In this document: positions 23,030-36,700 of the stretch, piece by piece
Layout: each line of letters starts with the position of its first letter
Numbering within the stretch: the first letter of the stretch is position 1
Assembly: GCA_018894105.1 (NCBI GenBank)
Contig: CM032133.1
Location: 16,568,501 to 16,632,500, forward strand
Direction: 5' to 3'
Length of the DNA stretch: 64,000 nt
Source: Jacaranda mimosifolia
Taxonomy: Eukaryota > Streptophyta > Magnoliopsida > Lamiales > Bignoniaceae
The notes under the pieces: model-generated
What the model was told of the DNA's origin: nothing
The model's input: only the letters and a program-made list of their open reading frames with translations
Database searches by the model: none
Translations under genes and position numbers: made by a program

Positions 23030-23620
23030 TATATAATCTGTTTATGTAAAGTATATTTTATAAGAAATTATAGTATAAAACATTTAACCTTTCAATATAT
23101 TTTAAAAAAAATTGTAGTATATAATTTGTTTATCTAAAGTACATTTTACAAGTGATTGTAGTACAAAATGTTCAACCTTTCAATAAACATTATCTGAAAG
23201 TGGTAGTATATAATTTGTTTATCTAAAGTACATTTTACAAGCAATTACAGTACAAAATATTTAATCTTTTAGTACGCATTATCTAAAAGTGGTAGTGTAT
23301 AATCTGTTTATGAAAAATACATTTTTCAAGCAATTGCAGTACAAAACATTCAATATTTTAGTACACATTAATGAAGTGGTAGTATATAATCTGTTTATGT
23401 AAAATATATTTTACAAGCAATTCTAGTACAAAATATTCAACCTTTTAGAATGCATTAGTATAAGTGGTAATATATATGAAAAGTACATTTTACAAGCAAT
23501 TGTAGTACAAAACATTCAACCTTTCAGTACACATTATCTGAAAGTAGGAGTATATGATCTATTTATGTAAAGTACATTTTACAAGGAATTGTGGCACAAA
23601 ACATTCAAGTTTTATACTTT
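23030..23620. repeat. Left tandem array, ~7 copies of an 88 bp unit
   Basis: The marker TATATAATCTGTTTAT recurs near 23030, 23118, 23207, 23296, 23383, (23470, damaged) and 23551. Each unit also has AAAGTACATTTTACAAGCAA, then TTGTAGTACAAAACATTCAA. It is the reverse complement of the right array's unit. Confidence 0.85.
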
Positions 23621-25560
23621 AACCTAAAATTGTACTCTATTATTTAAGTTTTATACTTCAAGTATTCTACTAGTTGATTATCCAAAATTATACTGCAATT
23701 GCTAGCGTCTTATACTTCAAGTGTTCTGGAATTGTACTTCTTTTTATATAAAATTGTACTTCGTTTATCTGAAATTGTACTTCATTTTACATAAAATTGT
23801 ACTCTATTATTGAATTTCTATACTTCAAGGGTTTTATTTATTAATTATCCAAAATTGTACTGCAATTACTAGGGTTTTATTCTTCAAGTGTTCTAAAATT
23901 GTACTTCTTTTTATATAAAATTATACTTCATTACCTAAAATTATACTTTATTTTACATAAAATTGTACTCTATTATTTAAGTTTTATCCTTCAAGTGTTC
24001 TACTAATTGATTATCCAAAATTGTACTACAATTGCTGGCGTCTTATACTTGAAGTGTTTTGGAATTGTACTTCATTTTTTATAAAAGTGTACTTTGTTTA
24101 TCTGAAATTGTACTTCATTTTACCTAAAATTGTTCTCTATTATTGAAATTCTATACTTCAAGTGTTCTGTTTGTTGATTTAGCATGAAAATGTAGCATGT
24201 GCATGTTGTCCGAGATATCAGTGCTTTTGTACTTCAATAAGGGAGATTTATACTTGATTTCGGGACATATGTACTTCATTGTGGTAATTATGTACTAGAT
24301 TTAGAGTGAAAAGGTAGCATGTGCATGTTGTCCGAGAGTATGAACTAATGTGTGAGATATTACTTCAATAAGAGAGATTTTATACAAAATGTAATTCAAT
24401 ATAACACCATATATACTTCATTTGTTTTATATTTGTACTTCATATACTGAAAATATACTACTAATGCATTAACAAATGCGTGAGATATTACTTCAATAAG
24501 GGAGATTTATACTTGATTTCAGGACAAACGATAGTCTCAAAATATTGTATTTGACCCTCACTATAATTATTAGAGACTAATTATTTAATTGCATAAAGTG
24601 TACTTCAACATAACACCATATATATTTCGTTTGTGTTGTATTTGTACTTTATTTATACTGAAAATATACTATCAGAACATGAACAAATTCATGAGATATT
24701 ACTTCAATAAATGAGATTTATACTTTATTTCAGGACATATGTACTTCATCACAGCAATTATGTACTTGATTTCTTGTTTTTTGTACTAATAGTGATGAAC
24801 TTAAGTTTTGTTCCATGATTTGCCTTTTATTTTTTGGTAATTAACAACCAAAACTCTAAAAATATGTGTAATATTTAGTATGGTATGAATAAAATAATGT
24901 TAAAATATTAAAGTGATAACCACTAGTGTTCAACGAATCAGAGTTATCATTCATAGTATTCAAAGTATACTTATGCATTGAAAGTTGTAAACACATGAAC
25001 ATTTGACAATCATATCCATTTTATCACCAGTACAAATATGTACTTCACTTGGTTCAATAGTCTCAAAATATTGTACTTGACTCTCACTACAATTATTAGA
25101 GACTAATTATTCAATTGCATAAAGTGTACTTCAACATAACACCATATATATTTTGTTTGTTCTGTATTTGTACTTCATTTCCGGCATATTGTACTGAACT
25201 TCGCTATAATGTTTCACTTTAATTGAAGTGTACTTCAATATAATACCATATATACTTCGTTTGTTCTGTATTTGTACTTCATTTTTCGCATATTATACTA
25301 AACCTCGCTACAATGTTTCACTTTAATTGAAAAATACTTCAACATGACACCATATATACTTCATTTGTTTTGTATTTGTACTTGATTTCCCTCATATTGT
25401 ACTAAACCTCGCTACAATATTTTACTTTAATTGAATGGTACTTCAGCATAACGCCATATCCATGTATGTATAAAAGGAGTCTTCTTCAATGCATCAAAAT
25501 ATTTTGACTCCATCTTGGATTTCACATGCTCCAATTTAGCCTGAAAATATTAGGGGAGCA
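23620..25560. repeat. Core of the foldback element: mixed tandem units
   Basis: Three copies of an approximately 165 bp unit carry TGATTATCCAAAATTGTACT (near 23677, 23838, 24012). Two copies of TAGCATGTGCATGTTGTCCG lie at about 24190 and 24315. Three copies of a ~104 bp unit at 25135-25450 begin near ACACCATATATACTTC and end CGCTACAATGTTTCACTTTA. No reading frame. Confidence 0.7.
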
Positions 25561-25626
25561 ACGAGAGCAGACCTCATTATTTCTTGCCATTACTGCAATC
25601 AAATAAAGAAAAATAAGTATATAAAC

Positions 25627-26930
25627 AGATTATATATTACCACTTTCAGATAATGTGTACTGAAAGATTGAATATTTTGTACTACAGTTGCTTGTAAATG
25701 TATTTTAGATACATAGATTATATACTACTACTCATACAATATGTACTACAAGATTGAATGTTTTATACTATAGTTACTTCTAAAATGTACTTCACATACT
25801 CAGATTATATATTACTACTTTTAGATAATGTGTACTGAAAGGTTGAATATTTTGTACTACAGTTGGTTCTAAAATGTACTTCAGGTACTCAGATTATGTA
25901 CTACCACTTTCAGATAATGTGTACTAAAAACTTGAATATTTTGTACTGTAGTTGCTTCTAAAATGTACTTTAGATACATAGATTATGTACCACCACTTTC
26001 AGATAATGTGTACTGAAAGGTTGAATATTTTGTACTATAATTGCTTCTAAAATGTACTTCAAATACACAGATTATATACTACGCTTCAGATAATGTGTAC
26101 AGAAATGTTGAATATTTTGTCCTACAGTTACTTTTAAAATGTACTGCAGATACACAAATTATATACTACATTTTCAGTTAATGTATACTGCAGGTTTGAA
26201 TGATTTTGTACTACAGATGTTTCTAAAATGTACTGTATGTACACAGATTATATACTATAATTTCATTTAATTTGCAGGCTTGAATGTTTTGTACTACAAA
26301 TACTTCTAAAATGTATTACAGTTGCACAGATTATATACTATAATTTCATTTAATCTGCATGCTTGAATTTTTTGTACTACAGATGCTTCTAAAATATACT
26401 GTAGATACACATATTATATACTACACTTTCAGTTAGTGTATATTGCAGTTTAAATATTTTGTACTACAAATACTTCTAAAATGTATTGCAGATATACAGA
26501 TTATATACTACACTTTCAGTTAATGTATATTGCAAGCATGAATGATTTTGTACTACAGATGCTTCTAAAATGTACTGCATATACACAGATTATATACTAT
26601 AATTTCATTTAATCTACAGGCTTGAATGTTTTGTACTACAAATGCTTCTAAAATGTACTGTAGCTACATAGATTATATACTACACTTTCAGTTAATGTAT
26701 ACTGAAGGCTTGAATGTTTTTGTACTATAGATGCTTCTAAAATGTACTGCATGTGCACAGATTATATACTATAATTTCATTTAATCTGCAGGCTTGAAAG
26801 TTTTTACTACAAATGCTTCTAAAATGTACTGCAGTTACACATGTTATATACTACACTTTTACCTAATGTGTTCTGCAAGTTTGAATGTTTTATACTACAG
26901 ATAATATACTACAACTTTCAGATAATTTCA
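25627..26930. repeat. Right tandem array, ~15 copies of an 82-89 bp unit
   Basis: The marker AGATTATATACTAC recurs near 25627, 25715, 25802, 25891, 25980, 26069, 26156, 26245, 26328, 26411, 26498, 26587, 26670, 26759 and 26841, with a truncated copy at 26899. Units alternate between about 88 and about 83 bp from 26245 on, suggesting that a two-unit higher-order repeat was copied. Inverted relative to the left array. Confidence 0.85.
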
Positions 26931-27616
26931 CCGTAAAATTTCACCATATAATTTCAGGTAAAATGAAGTATAAACCCCCAAAAGGTGAAGTACAACTTTC
27001 ATACATTTCAAGTACAAATCAGAAACTTCCCATCTCACAACAAAAATCATATATATATATATATCAAATGGGTTCAAGTGTTTAATAACTAAAAAATGAA
27101 TAAAACCCCTAAACATGAGAAAATAGACAAGAAATAAGTGTAACAATGAAAAATCACGGACATTTAAAACTGTAAATGCAGAAAACATGCTTGTACTTCG
27201 CTTCTTGTTGTCGTTTTTTCTCCTTCCATTGTCGTAGAAAAATGACAGAAATTTTTGGTGTCTTTCTTTTTTTTTTTTTTCTTTTTTTTTCTTTCATGTC
27301 AATGGTAAAGGAGTGATTTCGCGCCCTTTTGTTTGGCTGCTTGGATAAGTTTTGTCAATTTCAGGAAAAAAGAAAAAAGGAAAGCGTTATTCTTGAAGAG
27401 AAAACGCATTTGTCAGGTATTTTTTTTTTCAGCTACAAGGATATATGTGTATTTTTAAAAGATATTGGAAAGTCATTTCTAAATTTTGTGAAAAAATAGA
27501 GAGTTTAGTGTCTAAAAATTCAAATGGATAATGATCACTAAAATAAAATTAAGATTAAAATTTTTTTCTAATTAACCGTTATTTTATTTTATCCAAACGT
27601 ATTTGATAATTTATTT

Positions 27617-27625
27617 TATAAATAA
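27617..27625 (+). promoter_or_regulatory. NDC1: TATA box of NDC1
   Basis: TATAAATAA lies 165-173 bp before the proposed start codon, a good spacing for a plant core promoter with a 5' UTR of about 140 bp. The right edge of the foldback element ends only about 60 bp upstream, so distal regulatory sequence would have to lie in or beyond that element. Confidence 0.55.
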
Positions 27626-27789
27626 GATAGCCACAAGGCCTCACTGTTTCTCAGTTGTAGTGTCCGTGCTTTCTCAAAACACTCGTGGAACAAAGGCAGC
27701 CGCTAGTACACACTCCGACCAGGCTCCACCGCCAGCCAGAGCCCGCATCCGCTCCACGCTGCCGTCCTATCCTCTAGCATTGATCATAA

Positions 27790-30700
27790 ATGGCGCACGC
27801 AGTTTCTTCTATCAAGCCGTTTACACTTTTCAGCCGTACGCTCTTACTATGCTTTACACTAGTATTTGCTACTATCATTCGCTATCGTTGTTAATTTGGG
27901 ATTTCATTTCCGTATCTTTGATTGAAGTACATCGAATTTCAGGCGAGCAATTCCATTGTCGGAAGTTGTTCCAGCGGCATTCGCGTAAATATTGGACCAA
28001 TTCGTGGTTCTTCTCAAGCTCCGCTAGAAGTCGAGGACTTCGTGTTGATGGTTTGAGCTCAACCGGGAGATACAGCGGCATTTCTGAAGTTTCTGAGAGT
28101 GAATCTCAGCCTTCCAGTTTCATATGGCCTGATAACAACGAGGTTAGATTTTTTTTTTTTTTCCTTTCTTTTTTTCTCCTTTCCTTTTGCATGCTTTTAA
28201 CATTTAAAAATTAATATGTTTCTTTTTGTATTTCTCGGTTGAATTCTGTCCTTAGTTTTGTGTCTGTAACATGGCCTGGAAGCAGCGAAAAATTTGAACT
28301 TTTATTCATGAAAGTGAAAATTGAAAGTTTTTCTTTTATTTTTTATTTTTAAATTTTAGTTGCAATTATGCAATCTGATTGCTGAAGTTAGAATTTATCA
28401 TTTCAATCAGATGGAATTTTCCATAGTACCGTGAGTCCAGGGCTTAAAATTCAGGGGGCCAAGTAGCAGTCATCATTTGTCAGACTCAAAGTTCCAGACA
28501 TGCTCTGTACAGAAAATGTTAAATTTTCTTTTATTATTTTCTTTTTGGAACTTTAGGAAAATAATATTGTTGATCATGCTTGCACCTTCACGACACTGCT
28601 TCTCGCTCACCGTGCTCGATATATGTGGACATGCACCACAGTAGGTTGGGGGCGCTGGGATTCTCCAAGTAAAATCTTCGGATGCTCAAGTCAATTCCGG
28701 TTATCTTGCTATGAAAGATAATGATAAGTCTATGTGTGTACTCTGTATTCTAATTGAAAAAATATGCGTGAATCCTGTAAGTAGGGGATGGGGCCTGGGG
28801 GGGCGTTGTAACCCTAATGTGATGGTTGTGGAATTGTGTATTATCTCAAAGATTGTGCATTAATCTTAGACCACTATAATTGTAGCTTTGTGGTGGCTAC
28901 TTAATTGGTTACTTTGTAACATTAGTTATTAAAATATGTTGTGTCTATGATTGTATATGTAGTTTAGGATAAAAGTTTGAAACTCCCAAACCCCACCCCC
29001 TCCACACCCAAAACCCTCACCCCCGCCCCCCACCCGAAAAAAAAAAAAAAAGAAACTATTATGAAAACTTAATATTCTGAAGAGTTTGATTTTAAGGAAT
29101 TTATTTGTCTCTCTCAGGATAGGTTAACCAATTTGGAAAACCATGAAATTTAATTTGTTTATAGATTAGCTGTGCTAAAAGAGACATGCAGGATACAAGG
29201 TCAAGCCTAGTGCTGAGTTGAATAAGAACATGGAAGATGCATGATAAGTACTAGGAAGTTTAAGATACGTAAGAGGATAGGATATACCTCATTTAGTTTT
29301 CTAAGAAAGTCAGAAACAGTGGTGAAACTAATCTAGTACTCGTTAGAGAAATCTGGAAGGATACATAATGCCCGAGTTGCTTTTAGATCATTCTTGACTT
29401 TAGATCTGCAGTTGTTATTATATGCTTCTTCAAACTCAAAATACCAATCTGCACCAAGAATTTCTAGTGCCTTGACCTATTGTAGTTCTACTTGAAGTCT
29501 TGTCTTGTTTCTGTCTCTGAAGGAATAAGCTGGCCTTTGCGTGGGGTTGAGGTAGCATTTTCAGCTGCACTTCATATCTAGTGATTGGGTGCTGAATATA
29601 TTTAACTCTATCTTGGAAACTTCTGAAGTCGCTGAATATGCAATATGCTTACATCATGATCATCTACATGATGCTATAAATACATATGCTACTTTTTCTG
29701 GAGGATATACATTATTCATATATTGATTTGGAGTTAAAGACAACACTACAATTTCAGATCTGTACTTCTTGGGGTTGACAGTTTGTTATTTGTAAAATAT
29801 GAAGTTTAAATTCCTTTTACCCCTCAAATCATAAAGTAATCGGCCCCTAAATTTATCACCTTACCTTTTAATTTACTATACCAGCCCCTGCTTCTGTAAG
29901 TTTCTTTTGCTTCTCAACATAAAGATACTGAAAATCATTTGTTTTCACTGAGCCTTATTATCTGAGAATTTATGATTTGCTGAAGCATTCTCTGATGACA
30001 GTGAACAGATGAATGGTTATATTGTCTATCAGTAACTTTTTGCTATAGTTGTCAGTTGCCGTTAATGTATTTCCTGAGGAAATACTTTACTGATTTAATA
30101 ATTCTGTGAAACTATTTGTCCTGTCAAATTTGGGCTAGACATCTTTATGCTCATGGAAATAGGATGGGCATTATTGTAAGACCTGGAAAACTGTCAAGTT
30201 GTTATTGAACTTGTATCACTTGGAACCTGTAAATTGTCTGTGAATTAATGCCTTTACTTCTCTTAGTACATTACGATATTCAAGCATTGTGGTATATTAA
30301 TATAATAGAAGGATGTTCTGCAGTTCAAGGTGGGCATCCCCAGGTCTTATTTTTTGTATTCATTTGAAAATGTTTCAAAGTTAACTTATTTTTTGTCTAA
30401 GTTTCTGCATAAACATAGTGAATTATGATCTTTCATAGAATAATGTATCATGACATAAGCACGGTTCATGATTACAGAGACCAAGGGTGTGCATACTAGG
30501 TGGTGGTTTCGGAGGGCTGTACACTGCATTGAGATTGGAATCACTTGATTGGCCTGATGGGAAGAAACCACAGGTAACCTGTGATTTAAGACAAATTTAT
30601 GTTATATGCTCTAGAATTGATTGTTTGGCATCCAAGCTGGTGCTTTGCATAATACAAAAGCCTGACTTTTTATTGCTACCAATTTACTGGAGTACATTGT

Positions 30701-33700
30701 GTATTCAATATTCCAGTAAAATAGGGCCTGCTTCCATCAGCATTAACATTGAATGTTTCGGAACTGAGAATCAAACATGTTCATAGGAGTAGGAAGATAT
30801 GTGTTGATGCTCTTGAAGAAAGCGTCACCATATTGATGAGAGGATGGTGGTCTGAGAAGACTCACCACAGGATGTGCTGATGCTTGTCGAGAGGATATGT
30901 TTAGGCTATAATGCTATGGGCCCCTTTTGTCACCACAAAAATGTTTTAAAAAAAGGCTTTTTTTTTTTTTTTTTTTTTTTTTGATAAACTAAGGGAAAAT
31001 AGATGCTATTTTCTCATATAAATACCCTCTTTGCAGTTGAGGCTTCATGTTCATCTTTAAAAGCTTATGTTAAAACAAAGTATGTTCACCTATTGTTTTA
31101 CACATTTATAATTTGGTAGCAGGTGTTATATTAACTGGTTAGAGAAACATTTTAGTATATACATGCATAGCATGGGATGAAAAATGCAGAACAAATAATC
31201 AACAAATAGAGGAAGGCATAATCGTAATAAGCTCTGTTCACATAAATAGAAATTAATCATACATTTCATTTTCTTTGTGTCCTTATTCCTGAAATGGGGT
31301 AAAAAAAAAAAGAAGAAATAATCTGGATCCGGAAACTTGCTATTATATGGAAAGAAGTCTTGAGCCATTTGGAACTCTCCAGTTGGGTAAAGGAATATTT
31401 GATATAAATTTCTATATCAATTTGATTGCAGACTGAGTTCTTTGTGTTCTTCTATATTTGACCCTTTGACCAATGTTGCCCAGAAAAATAATCCTTCTTG
31501 ATAATGCAACAGGTGGTTCTTGTTGATCAATGTGAGCGCTTCGTATTCAAGCCATTACTGTATGAACTTCTCTCTGGAGGTATATTTTGATTTGATTTGG
31601 TGAAGCACCTAGTGGTTGCCTTTGCTAGCCAATTTTAGTTCCTTCTAATCCTGGTTTGCTAATTTTTCCAAATGCAGAAGTAGATGAATGGGAAATTGCT
31701 CCTCGTTTCTCAGACTTGTTGTCAGACACAGCCGTGCAATTTTTCAAAGACAGGGTGCAATCTTTATATCCCTCTGATCATTTGGGAATGGGTGGGGCTG
31801 CAGTGTCCCACTCTGCTGGAATTGTGCACCTTGAAAGTGGTCTCCTTATTGAATATGACTGGTAAACTTTTATGTTATTCAAGGGAACTATGCTGTTTTA
31901 TCTCATGAATATTACTTCTCAATTTTGGTGTTGACAGCTTTTAGGTTTTAAGTAAATTACTGTAGAAGTTAAAAATTCATATCTATGTGCTCTTTCAAAA
32001 TTGATACCCATGTGCCCAGATTTAGTCAAAGTTACTTATTTCTGGATTCTGGGTTAGATTTTCTTCCCAGTCTTACATTATCCTTCATATGTTCTCTTTT
32101 GATGTGTCACTGATCCTTCTTGTTGATTTTCGTTTGTGCAAAAACTCAGTGGACCTCAACTTTAGAAGTATCCATTGCAAATGTATGTTGATATCACTTA
32201 ATTATAACCTTTTGGGATAATTAATTAGGCTAGGAGAAAGTAGTGTCTAGATGATCTTTGATTACACTTTGTTGCTTCATTTTTTCCTCATGTAACATCT
32301 CTTGAATTGTGTGCTTTCTTAAGTTTATTTCAATTCTTATGCATGTGAACAAAGTGGTTTTATATACTTGTCTCTATGTATCTACACATATATGTTTCCA
32401 ATTATTTCAGTTCATTTGCAAATTCTGTTGCAGTTTCAATATATTCCCTGACATTTTGACAGGTGGGTTGTATAAAGGAACAGAATGCTTGACCAGCTTT
32501 CATTATTGATGTGATTGATATGGGATACAGCTTGTGTTCCTGTAATTTATGTTTATCTGAATGCTTCTGAATTGAGTGCTTGATTTACATTTATTGATAT
32601 CTGCTGATATCATACTTCTTGATCTGGGCAGCCAGGTTGGTACTTGCTCTTGGAGCTGAACCCAAACTTGATGTTGTGCCAGGTGCAATGGAATATGCAT
32701 TACCATTTTCCACCCTTGAGGATGCTCAAGTTAGTATTTGAACCGTCGCCAATAACTTCCATCTTGAATACTTCTGGTAAAATTCTGTGTGATGTAAGCT
32801 TATGCAGCCTGCTCTATGTGTTGGTTCTTTAATGCAGAGAGTTAATGAGAAGCTAAGGGCACTGGAGCGGAAGTACTTCGGTAAGAACTCGCCAATTCGT
32901 GTTTCTATTATAGGATGTGGTTACTCCGGAGTTGAACTGGCTGCGACAATATCAGAAAGGCTGCAAGCTAGGGGAGTTGTACAAGCTATTAATGTTGACA
33001 AAACAATCTTACCAAATGCTCCACCTGGCAACAGGGAATCTGCATTAAAAGTAAGTCATGCAATTATTTAGGAACTGAATCTATCTGGAATGTTGGATTC
33101 TTTTGAAAGATGCAAATATACATATTGGATCTTGCCTGGGGTCCAAAAATTGCATTAATGTCCTGAGCGGTAATCTTCATATCTGGATTTTTTCTCATAA
33201 TGTTCCTTCAAATAGCTTTATGATCCCACGTTCCAGTATCTGGTTTATTTCTCATACTATGCAGCTCCATGTTTCCATGTGGCAGCCTTTACTCACACAG
33301 ACTAGTGCCCTTCAGCATGTCTAACCTCCACTTTAGTATGCTTTCTATACTTTCTGCTGCTAGTTTTTTTTGAACTTATTTCTTTGATATTTGTTTCATT
33401 TTTTTGTGTTGGGAAGAGATTTATTGGAAGAAAAAGTTAGGGTTGACTTGGTTATATGGGCTCTGGATATTATGGTATTCATAGTTCGTTAAACCAATCG
33501 ACCTAAAACCAATCAAAACTGAGAATTTGGTGTAAACTGAGAACGAGTTGAACTGAAAATTTTGGTTCAGTATTCGGTTTTTATCTTTTGAAAATTTCAG
33601 TATTCAGTTCGATTTCAGTTATTCAACTGTACTACTTTTGGATTGTTACTTTTATGTATTATTATACTTAATTTTTATATACTTATTTCTATATTCATTA

Positions 33701-36700
33701 TTTAACTTTTTTACTATTTTTATTTGTCTAGTTGCCAAAACTAAAAAAAAAAAGAGAAATAAAAAAAGCAAGCATGGTTTTATTATTTAGTTTTTCTACT
33801 ATTTACTATTATTCTAGAAAAAATGGGTTAACAGAAGTACCATATTGAAAAACCCAAAAACAATTCAGTTAGTAAATGAATCGAACCGATAAATTCAGTT
33901 CTATATTCAGCATAGCATTTTGCATACTGAAATTTTGGTTTGCTGAACTTCAGTTCAGTTTGCCCAAACGAATGCATTCAATATGGCCTGCTTTTTATTT
34001 GCTTTGTGTGCATGTGCTAATAGCAAAAATGTTGTGCATGGTGCACTGGGCCAGGTGCTCACGTGCATGTCTAGAACAAGTATTTCTGAGTCATTTCTGT
34101 CGTGTGCCCTATTTGTTGATGACATTGTCCTGGCTTTGTGTTAGCCTCAAAATTTCTTTTGTCAATTTCACTAAATATTTGAATCATCCTCGATCTTAGA
34201 ACTGCGCAGTTTTCATCGTAACCATTTGAGTCCAATAGTTCTATTCTACTAGTAATCATCCAATTTTCTTGGGGGAAAAAAGGCAAAAAAGGCTTGGTTG
34301 GATCTATATATTCTTTAAAGATAAACCTAATACGTAAATTATCCTCATTCAGAAAGCATATGAATTTAATAATATAGAGTCTTACTCTAACTGCAAGAAA
34401 AATAAAAGAGAACACTTTTCTCCCTTCTGACTTTTTAGTCCTGATTCTGATGTAAAATGATGTTCCTTCTCAAATCTCAACCTAAGTTTGATGAAAGAGT
34501 AAGAAGCTCTTCATGAAAGATTTTTGAAGTCTGTATGACGAATACCTTTTATGAACATTACTATTCTGTCTGTGCTGGTTGATTCGGATAGTTGACTGCG
34601 ACCTCATTTGATTTGTCTTAGGAATCATAGATATGAGCATATGACATTGGCTCTTTTTCCTCTGACTTAATTGAATTTAGTGCACTGAAATAACCAAGAG
34701 AAACCCCCTAAGCAGGAGCATTGTCACAGATCTTCCCTGCCTCCTGGTATGTCTGGTTTTATCTATTCTTTTGGACCGATGCTTATGTTATACCTAGAAG
34801 GTGCATTTCCGGAGGGATAATGGAGAAATGTAATCTTCTGATTTTCCTAGGGATGGGTGGGGATCAGGGGGTAGTTTCACTATCTTTTCTTTTTGAAAAG
34901 CTTCAGACCACATTAAACCTAGTGTTTAGTTAGGTTTTGCATCCCCTTTCAACAAAGTCAATGGATGATCTATTCTGATTATATCAGAAATCCACCCATG
35001 TAACTCTTGCTTATCATGGATCAAAATTTTTAACTCTGTTAGATGCATATCTGCAAATGATACATTCATGTCAGAACCACTTCCAATGCAGCAGATGAGT
35101 TATACACTTTTCATTGCTGATGAGGCAATTCAACTATCATTTTAGATTATGGTTATTTCCGAAAAAGATGGTACTGTTGTCTCTATCCAAGAACACATCT
35201 CTTATTTCCTACATATCTGATTTGTATTTTACCTAATTAAATTGGTTCTCGTGAGTTGTTCGAGAATAAAAGCTCTTTCTGGCAGGTTCTTTCATCCAGG
35301 AATGTTCAGCTTTTATTGGGTTACTTTGTCCGGTGTATAAGGAGAAATGATGAGGAGTTTGTGACCTCATTTGAACTCCCTAATGTTGATGCTGTTCATG
35401 ATACGATAGAAGCTCATAATCACGAAGGATTTATACTGGAGCTGCAACCTGCTGAAAGGGGCATGCAAAGCCAAGTTGTGGAAGCGGATTTAGTTTTATG
35501 GACAGCTGGGTCTATACCTCTACTTCCTCAGCTAGAACCCAATGATAAACCTATTTACCTTTCTCTTAATGGTAGGGGACAAGCTGAAACAGATGAAACT
35601 CTTCGTGTTAAGGGTCACCCACGTATATTTGCGGTTGGCGACTCTTCTGCTGTGAGGGATAGACATGGAAAATTGCTTCCTGGAACAGCTCAGGTACTGT
35701 TTAATCCTTTTATTTTTCCATGAGTAATATCTTATGAAAAGTTATTGATAAAAAAAAAAAAAAAAAAAAAGAATGTCTTATGAAAAGTTTTCTGTGAAAG
35801 AAAAGAAATATTTCGACTTTTCCTCTTTGAGACACGTACTTTGATATCACATCTGATTAACCTTAATCTGCTGTCATTTTCTCAGGTGGCATTTCAGCAG
35901 GCAGATTTTACAGGCTGGAATCTATGGGCTGCAATAAATGGCCGACCTCTATTGCCCTTTCGGTTAGTTATAATTGAATTAGACATTCATTTGTATAGAT
36001 CTGTTAAAGTCCTTAAGATTATGTTTACTTTCATTCTTGTGCTGGAAAATAGGGGGAGGTACAGAAGAAACAAGGGCAGAATGTAGAAGTGGGATCAAAT
36101 CATATATGATTAGCACCCAGCTCTTTTGCATAGAGATCTGAAGAACACCTTAGAAAAAACTTGATCCAAGGGTATTTGCTCTTGATGTTGCATGAGTAGC
36201 TACCACTGAAATATGGCACTAAGTAAATTTCATCTTACTAGTCTGTGAACTTTGTGAGAAACTCTTATCAAGAATGAAGATGTATAATTGGCTTCTTGTA
36301 ACACATGTACACCCAATGGACAATGTCATAAAATTGTTGGGTTGTCGCATGAGCAATTAGCTACAAAAGTAAGGACCCAATTGGCAAATGTCTTTTGATT
36401 GGTTGGATTTCTTGCTTTCGTTATAGCTCTTGGAAGAATGGGATTGCATCGTAATGCCTCATCAGAATGTCACATGGGCATGGCTGGTCAATAGTCTAAT
36501 GATGATTTGTTGATTGTCACGTACCTGATTTCTTTTAGTGACCGTATGCTAGTCTGATGCCCGTATGGCTGTTTACCAGTGACTGAATTAAATGAGGTTT
36601 CTAAGTGGAAAATGATGTGGTTTCAGGAGATGCAGTATCTTCCATGGATTAACTATATTTTGCTTGCATTATTTTACCTTGCTTTACTAATCTTGTGAGA

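Larger units (their letters stand above)
22466..27560. mobile_element. Giant foldback-like non-autonomous element built of inverted tandem arrays
   Basis: Outer arms at 22522-22580 and 27534-27470 are diverged inverted copies (both contain CACTTGAATTTTT/CATTTGAATTTTT then CTCTCTA...AAATTTxAGA). Inside them an 88 bp repeat is present on the left in one orientation (23030-23620) and on the right in the opposite orientation (25627-26930). The core between is made of further tandem units. TGTACTTC/GAAGTACA words occur throughout. No coding region was seen. Long repetitive inverted arms suggest a Foldback or Mutator-type element; outer edges are approximate and no clean target duplication was found. 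Confidence 0.65.

Noticed and set aside
25627..26930. Regularly spaced repeats resembling a CRISPR array
   Set aside because: The repeats are head-to-tail with no unique spacers, about 88 bp long and diverged, in a plant nuclear context.
26885..27188. Small frames at the right edge of the foldback element
   Set aside because: Made of low-complexity repeat sequence and found on both strands; no protein features.
27603..28214. A 203-codon open frame taken as a single protein
   Set aside because: It merges NDC1 5' UTR, exon 1 read out of frame, intron 1, exon 2 and the start of intron 2; the spliced model fits the conserved NDC1 sequence.
30386..35000. Many short frames within NDC1 introns
   Set aside because: They extend exons into introns or lie in AT-rich intron sequence; no independent gene signal.
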